Assembly (NCBI GenBank): GCA_043797615.1
Contig: JAZDPK010000010.1
Span: 1 to 5,590, forward strand
From: JAZDPK01 sp043797615
Lineage (GTDB): Bacteria > Patescibacteriota > Patescibacteriia > UBA11705 > JABHMO01
Direction of reading: 5' to 3'
Length of the DNA: 5,590 nucleotides
In this document: positions 3,878 to 5,590 of the stretch, one piece after another
How the letters are laid out: every line of letters starts with the position of its first letter
How positions within the stretch are numbered: the first letter of the stretch is position 1
Translations under genes and position numbers: made by a program
The notes under the pieces: generated by a model
Told to the model about the DNA's origin: nothing
The model's input: the letters and a program-made list of their open reading frames with translations, nothing else
The model's database searches: none

Positions 3878-5590
3878 CTTAGTAACTTAAAGCCCGGTAC
3901 GCTGTATCATTTTTTCGTCACCTCCAAAGACCAGTCCAATAATCAAGCTGTTTCCGGAGACGCGACTTTTATCACGTCGCCGGATTTGACCCCACCGTCC
4001 AACGTCACAAATTTTAAGGCAGTGGGCGGAGACGCGGTTGTGCATTTGAGCTGGACGGCGCCCGCTGATCCTGATTATGCCGGCACCAGAATCATGCGCC
4101 GCATAGACAAATTTCCTTCCGGTCCGACGGACGGCACGCTTATTTACGATGGCACGCTTCAACTGGTTGATGACAAAGCCGTAACCAATGGCATCACTTA
4201 TTATTACGGCGCTTTTGCTTATGACACCAGCCTGAATTTTGCTTCCGGCGCCTTAGCCTCGGCAACGCCGCAAGGCGTAATTCTGCCTTCGGAGAATACA
4301 ATCCCGCTGTGTTCGAACGGCATTGATGACGACGGTGACGGAAAAATAGACTGCCAAGACAGCGATTGCACAGCCTTTCAGATCTGCAAGCCGCCGCAAT
4401 TGCCGACACCTGAAAATACTAATCCGCTGTGTTCGAACGGCATTGATGACGATCTTGATGGAGCGATTGATTGCGCCGATACAGATTGCCAAGCCCTGGC
4501 GCTCTGCATTACAAAACCGCCGCAACCGCCGGTGGTGCCGCCGACGATTTCCACCCAGCCCGTGCCTACGCCGCAAGGGGTAATCATCGAAATCAACCCG
4601 CATTTTTACGGAGCTGACGGCACGATTGAACTGATGCCGGATGAGGAGAACAAGATGGGCGCTCTGAGCGGCAGCGCGGTTTACGTTTATCTGCCGATTG
4701 CGGATTTGGGCGTTGAAGTGGAGAAGGCTTACATTGTGGGATCGCTTTACAATATGGCGCTTTCCAAAGATGGGACAGCGTATGAGGCGACCATCACGGT
4801 CCCGGCCGGCGGTTTATATAATATTGCTGTCATTGCCGAGATTAAAGGAGGCGGCACAGCTGTCGCCAACCGACAATTCGTGATCCAGGAATACGGCAGA
4901 GTGGTCGAAGAAAATTTAATTAGCCAGTCAGAGCAGGGGATAGCGGCGGCTGAAGTGACATTGTTTGCAGATCAGGGCGGTTGGGTGCAATGGAATGCCG
5001 CACTATATGCGCAGTCAAATCCTCAGCCCACGAATTCTGACGGGTATTACGCCTTCATCGTTCCCAATGGACGCTATTACATCCAAGTTAAAAAAGACGG
5101 GTTCTCGAATTTTGTTTCAGCGCCGGTAAATGTCATCCATAATGTTGTAAATATAAAAGCCGGACTGGTTAAGGTGCCGCCATCTTTGATCGAAGTCGTA
5201 ACCACGACCGAGCCGACGCTTGAAGGTTTGGGGAATCTGGCCAAAAACATCAGCGATCAGGTTTTGTTCGGCCTGATCACTGTGCGCGCGGCTTTGCAAA
5301 GGCCGGATGTCCAGGATGTGGTGGAAAATACGGTTTCCCCCGCCCTCCTCGCCATCTCCCTCATAAACCTTGCAGCGGCCCTGCCCCTCTTCAACGCAAT
5401 AACCTATCTGCAATACCTGTTCACCCAGCCAATACTTCTACTACGCAGAAGAAAACGCAAACAATGGGGAGTAGTATTCAACTCTTTAACCAAACAGCCT
5501 GTTGATCTGGCAATAGTCCGTCTGCTTCAAGCAGAAACACGCTTAGTCGTACAAACAATGGTTACTGACAAACAAGGACGCTACTCATTT
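3878..5590 (+). CDS. Continuation of the surface protein past UAG, 3' partial
   Basis: The same frame stays open for 571 codons to the window end. Numbered as one protein: rest of fibronectin III repeat 2 (363-398; YHFFVTSKD), repeat 3 (~399-490), and two Cys/Asp-rich repeats (Cys507/521/526/532 and 547/561/566/572) with DDDGDGKID loops like calcium-binding thrombospondin type 3 repeats. After a Pro-rich linker come a beta-rich domain (~585-700), a carboxypeptidase-regulatory-like domain (~715-792; SDGYYAFIVPNGRYYIQV), a hydrophobic segment (~848-885), the basic stop-transfer LLLRRRKRK, and a second regulatory-like domain opening WGVVFNSLTKQPVDLAIVRL (892 on), cut by the window edge. The second such domain should be cytoplasmic. 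No enzyme motif is seen; a surface adhesion or structural role is inferred. If UAG terminates, independent starts are poor: GTG 4022, GTG 4040 and ATG 4094 lack a Shine-Dalgarno and would give a protein without signal peptide. Confidence 0.8.
4295..4534 (+). repeat. Tandem 120-bp (40-residue) Cys/Asp-rich coding repeat
   Basis: Unit 1 (4295-4414) and unit 2 (4415-4534) both encode NPLCSNGIDDD-like blocks (TIPL in the first, TNPL in the second) with identical Cys spacing, C-x13-C-x4-C-x5-C, followed by a Pro-rich tail. The stretch CCGCTGTGTTCGAACGGCAT is identical in both (from 4304 and 4424), while the remainder has diverged. Unit 1 keeps DDDGDGKID; in unit 2 the central Gly is Leu (DDDLDGAID). 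Even Cys numbers suggest disulfides outside the cell, and the Asp-rich loop suggests calcium binding; both are inferences. Confidence 0.85.

Noticed and set aside
3875..3880. Genome-wide recoding of UAG as a sense codon
   Set aside because: Only one UAG is seen in frame in this window and nothing else supports recoding; mutation, error or local readthrough are simpler.
4253..4603. Overlapping minus-strand open frames opposite the Cys/Asp repeats
   Set aside because: Arg-rich, low-complexity products antisense to a clearly coding plus-strand frame with conserved domains.
4844..4851. AAAGGAGG, a perfect Shine-Dalgarno-like string
   Set aside because: It encodes Lys-Gly-Gly inside the surface protein and no ATG, GTG or TTG follows at a usable distance with an open frame worth reporting.
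5117..5413. 98-codon minus-strand open frame
   Set aside because: Opposite the regulatory-like domain and hydrophobic segment of the plus-strand protein; no domain or ribosome binding site is recognisable.

Overview
The window looks like part of a bacterial chromosome, or a large replicon, from a Patescibacteria (Candidate Phyla Radiation, Parcubacteria-like) organism. This is inferred from the style of the two exported proteins: a DUF916-like Ig-fold protein with a C-terminal membrane anchor, and a long surface protein with fibronectin III repeats, Cys/Asp-rich 'CSNGIDDDGDG' repeats and carboxypeptidase-regulatory-like domains on both sides of a hydrophobic segment. UGA acts as a normal stop in the first gene, which argues against the UGA=Gly code of Gracilibacteria and Absconditabacteria. 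No taxonomic marker gene is present, so the assignment stays tentative.

Layout: 1-208 is non-coding and dominated by two identical 83-bp tandem repeats, each starting with the same bases as the tRNA that follows. 209-285 is a complete tRNA-Ala(CGC) with encoded CCA, closed by an intrinsic terminator (291-315). A second, symmetrical hairpin (459-491) closes a 140-bp stretch with no recognised content. 508-1191 holds the striking element: twelve copies of the ParB-binding centromere palindrome parS (TGTTTCACGTGAAACA), ten perfect and two with one mismatch, at near-constant ~62-bp spacing with a shorter first step of 42 bp. 1192-1805 is very AT-rich and non-coding. It carries two adjacent DnaA-box matches next to the array, a third near-match and a long A/T inverted repeat, so it could be a replication origin or lie beside one. 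No parA, parB or dnaA gene is in view.

1806-5590 is a two-gene plus-strand unit joined by an ATGA stop/start overlap. The first gene encodes a 329-aa exported, membrane-anchored Ig-like protein. The second encodes a large modular surface protein of at least 933 codons that runs off the window. It is interrupted by one in-frame UAG (3875-3877) inside its second fibronectin III repeat, and the same frame then stays open for 571 codons to the window end. This could be a recent nonsense mutation, a sequence error or a readthrough site.

The surface-protein genes have no evident functional link to the centromere/origin-like region. The main interest is the phased parS array, its dimeric internal organisation, its possible pairing with an origin, and the amber codon in an otherwise intact gene.
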